Below, one piece after another: positions 62,199 through 64,000 of a DNA stretch of 64,000 nt (the stretch's first letter is position 1; each line of letters starts with the position of its first letter). Source of the stretch: Devosia sp. MC521 (lineage in GTDB: Bacteria > Pseudomonadota > Alphaproteobacteria > Rhizobiales > Devosiaceae). The stretch is taken from positions 2,882,001 to 2,946,000 of the forward strand of contig NZ_CP059902.1 of assembly GCF_014127105.1 (NCBI RefSeq). Direction: 5' to 3'. Both the position numbers and the translations under genes were made by a program. The notes below the pieces were generated by a model. It saw only the letters and a program-made list of their open reading frames with translations, was not told the origin of the DNA and searched no databases.

Positions 62199-63050
62199 TT
62201 GGGCATACAGTCGACGATTGAAGCTTCGACCAGTAAATTTACCCCAGCAACACAGCGTGTGGCCTCGACGGTGCTCGCAAACCCAACCTTGGTCATGGAA
62301 AAGACGATTTCCGAATTGGCCAGTTGTTGCGACACATCAGTGGCTTCCGTGGTGCGATTCTGCCGCATCCTCGGTCTTTCGGGTTATGCCCAATTGCGCA
62401 TGACGCTCGCGACCGAACTGGGCCGCGAAGCCGCTCAATTTGGCTCCGCCCAAACGCTCGGCGCTGAAATCGCCAAGTCCGACACCCTCCAAGAGATCGC
62501 CTCAAAGATCGCATCGCTCGAAATGCTCGCCATTGATGAGACTGTGAGCGGGCTCGATTATGAAGTGCTGGATCGCGTTGTAGCGCTCATTGACCAAGCG
62601 CCCCGCATTCTACTGTTTGGAATTGGCGCGAGCCAATTTGTGGCACGAGATCTCCATCACAAGCTTTTCCGCATCGGCCGCAGCGCGTTTCTTCTCACCG
62701 ATACCCATGAGGCATGGTCTTCAGTTCTGCTCGCACCAAAGGGCACAGTGGCCATCGGCTTCTCGCACTCGGGCGAAACAGCCGACACGGTGCGGTTCGT
62801 AGAACTGGCCCGCGACGCTCACCTGCACACACTGGCCATCACCGGCAGTCCAGATTCCTCTATCGCCCGCGCCGCGCAGGATCGCCTCACGACCAGCGCC
62901 CGCGAAAGTCACCTCCGCGCGGGCGCTATGGTGAGCCGCATTGCGCAACTGCTCATTGTCGACTGCCTGTTTATGGGCGTCGCGCGTCAGCGCTATGATG
63001 AAACCATCGACGCCCTACAACGCACGCGCGACGTTACCCACCCGCGCTGA
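62199..63050 (+). CDS. MurR/RpiR-family transcriptional regulator
   Basis: This is a 283-residue regulator with an N-terminal RpiR helix-turn-helix (about 1-77; ISELASCCDTSVASVVRFCR is the recognition region) and a SIS sugar-phosphate domain (about 125-250; LLFGIGASQFVARDLHHKL and IGFSHSGETADTVRFVE). MurR in E. coli senses MurNAc-6-phosphate, which is the AnmK product, so the same signal is plausible here. Start TTG at 62199 follows GAGGAAC. It is divergent from the transporter operon and convergent with the epimerase gene. Confidence 0.9.
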   Translation: MGIQSTIEASTSKFTPATQRVASTVLANPTLVMEKTISELASCCDTSVASVVRFCRILGLSGYAQLRMTLATELGREAAQFGSAQTLGAEIAKSDTLQEIASKIASLEMLAIDETVSGLDYEVLDRVVALIDQAPRILLFGIGASQFVARDLHHKLFRIGRSAFLLTDTHEAWSSVLLAPKGTVAIGFSHSGETADTVRFVELARDAHLHTLAITGSPDSSIARAAQDRLTTSARESHLRAGAMVSRIAQLLIVDCLFMGVARQRYDETIDALQRTRDVTHPR

Positions 63051-64000
63051 TCACTGCCCCCAAAGCGTCATTGCCGCCATGTCGATGACCCCATCACGAT
63101 AGATAAGACCACCGGGACGATCTTGCGCCAGCAAAAGTGGACCATCCAGATCCACCCAGCGCGCCGATGCCGCCAACAGCGCAGCAGGGGCCATAGACAG
63201 CGAACTGCTCACCATGCAACCAACCATGATCGACATATTAAGGTATTGAGCGCGTTCCACGACCGCCAAAGCCTCCGTCAGTCCACCAGTCTTATCGAGC
63301 TTGATGTTGATCGCATCGTACCGCGTTACCAACTCGTCGATCCCGGCGAGCGCATGTGCGCTTTCATCAGCGCAGATCAAAACCGGATGATCAATTTCGG
63401 CCAAACGCCAATCATCCGATGCCGGCAGGGGCTGCTCGACCAGCTCCACCCCCAATTGCGCCGAGAGCGCCAACATCGGCTCTAGCATGTCCGCGGTCCA
63501 GCCCTCATTAGCATCCACCAAAAGCCGTGCATTGGGCACAGCCGCCCGTACCGCTTTAAGCCGCTCCGCATCGCCTTCAGCACCAAGCTTCAATTTCAAA
63601 AGAGGCATATGCGCAGCCTTGCATGCCGCCTCGGCCATAATCTCGGGCCGATCAAGGCTAATGGTGAACGCTGTCGTGACATGCGATGGCAACTTCAGCC
63701 CACACATATCTGCAACTCTTAGCCCCCGCTCCCGCGCTTCTAAATCCCACAGCGCACAATCCAGGCCATTGCGCGCGGCGCTCGGCTTCAGTGCCTTGAG
63801 CAATCCCTGACGATCCAGCCCGCCAGCGATCAAACTGGCCATAGTTTCAACCGTTGCGACCGTTTCCGCAGGCGTTTCACCATATCGCGGATAGGGCACG
63901 CATTCGCCCCGCCCAATGACGCCGTCGCGCTCGATCTCAACGCTGACCACGGCCTGTTCGGTACGGCTCCCCCGAGAGATAGTGAACTTGCCGGCGATAG
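63051..64000 (-). CDS. L-Ala-D/L-Glu epimerase (enolase superfamily), 5' end outside the window
   Basis: This enzyme epimerises L-Ala-D-Glu from cell-wall peptides so they can be degraded as ordinary dipeptides. An ATG-type start at 63950 exists in frame, but the reading continues past it to the window end as IAGKFTISRGSRTEQAVVS, family-like sequence, so the gene is cut by the window. Motifs include LLKLKLGAEGDAE (catalytic Lys pair), RLLVDANEGW, CADESAHAL and INIKLDKTGG. It is convergent with the MurR-type gene, with stop codons adjoining, and fits the murein salvage role. Confidence 0.92.
   Translation of the reverse strand, partial: IAGKFTISRGSRTEQAVVSVEIERDGVIGRGECVPYPRYGETPAETVATVETMASLIAGGLDRQGLLKALKPSAARNGLDCALWDLEARERGLRVADMCGLKLPSHVTTAFTISLDRPEIMAEAACKAAHMPLLKLKLGAEGDAERLKAVRAAVPNARLLVDANEGWTADMLEPMLALSAQLGVELVEQPLPASDDWRLAEIDHPVLICADESAHALAGIDELVTRYDAINIKLDKTGGLTEALAVVERAQYLNMSIMVGCMVSSSLSMAPAALLAASARWVDLDGPLLLAQDRPGGLIYRDGVIDMAAMTLWGQ

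Overview
The window looks like a chromosomal segment of an alphaproteobacterium of the order Hyphomicrobiales, most like a Devosia-type free-living species. This is inferred from gene families and local gene orders (yebC-ruvCAB-ybgC-tolQRAB; zapA-6S RNA-5-FCL; tkt-gap-pgk-fba; pal-cpoB-tilS), not from a database search. Coding density is high, many genes overlap as ATGA or TGATG, and I see no insertion sequence, prophage, tRNA, rRNA or CRISPR array. The first gene (engB) and the last gene (dipeptide epimerase) both run off the window.

Layout. 1-7.2 kb: engB, a chemotaxis receptor, a glutamine amidotransferase, an exported MsrB, then a compact module of an ECF sigma factor, an RskA-type anti-sigma factor, two secreted fasciclin proteins and a DUF4394 protein. 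7.3-19.7 kb, mostly minus strand: tolB-A-R-Q, ybgC, a Nudix gene, ruvB, a small exported protein, ruvA, ruvC, a diguanylate cyclase (plus strand), yebC, an alanine/glycine:sodium symporter, ymdB, 5-FCL and a 6S RNA. 19.7-30.5 kb: zapA and DUF4164, then central carbon genes tkt, gap, pgk and class I fba with interleaved genes, a degenerate ThiE-like gene, a Sel1-repeat protein and an inositol monophosphatase. 30.7-35.9 kb: a MotA/MotB-like pair, pal, cpoB and tilS. 36-45.8 kb: argB, ilvA, an unknown exported protein, a HAD nucleotidase, an ABC exporter, arsC-like, a SmtB-type repressor with a cation diffusion facilitator, and an HI0933-type flavoprotein. 45.9-52.3 kb: a sulfate uptake locus (sbp ... 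cysT-cysW-cysA) with three extra genes between sbp and cysT. 52.3-54.1 kb: a 598-bp gene-free stretch with a possible small RNA, and a short malic enzyme. 54.3-64 kb: a murein-peptide salvage locus (GNAT, anmK, serine hydrolase, DppDF-type fused ATPase, DppC, DppB, binding protein, MurR/RpiR regulator, L-Ala-D/L-Glu epimerase).

The two most distinctive systems are the fasciclin/ECF module and the murein salvage locus. Upstream of both the sigma operon and the divergent fasciclin gene the same promoter-like bipartite motif is visible: (C/T)(A/G)ATCC, 15 bases, CCGTAA(T/A). It resembles the published SigK promoter of mycobacteria, where SigK/RskA also controls fasciclin-type secreted proteins. 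In the murein locus, import of cell-wall peptides, anhydro-MurNAc phosphorylation, peptide epimerisation and a MurR-like sensor sit together around one divergent control region with a candidate operator.
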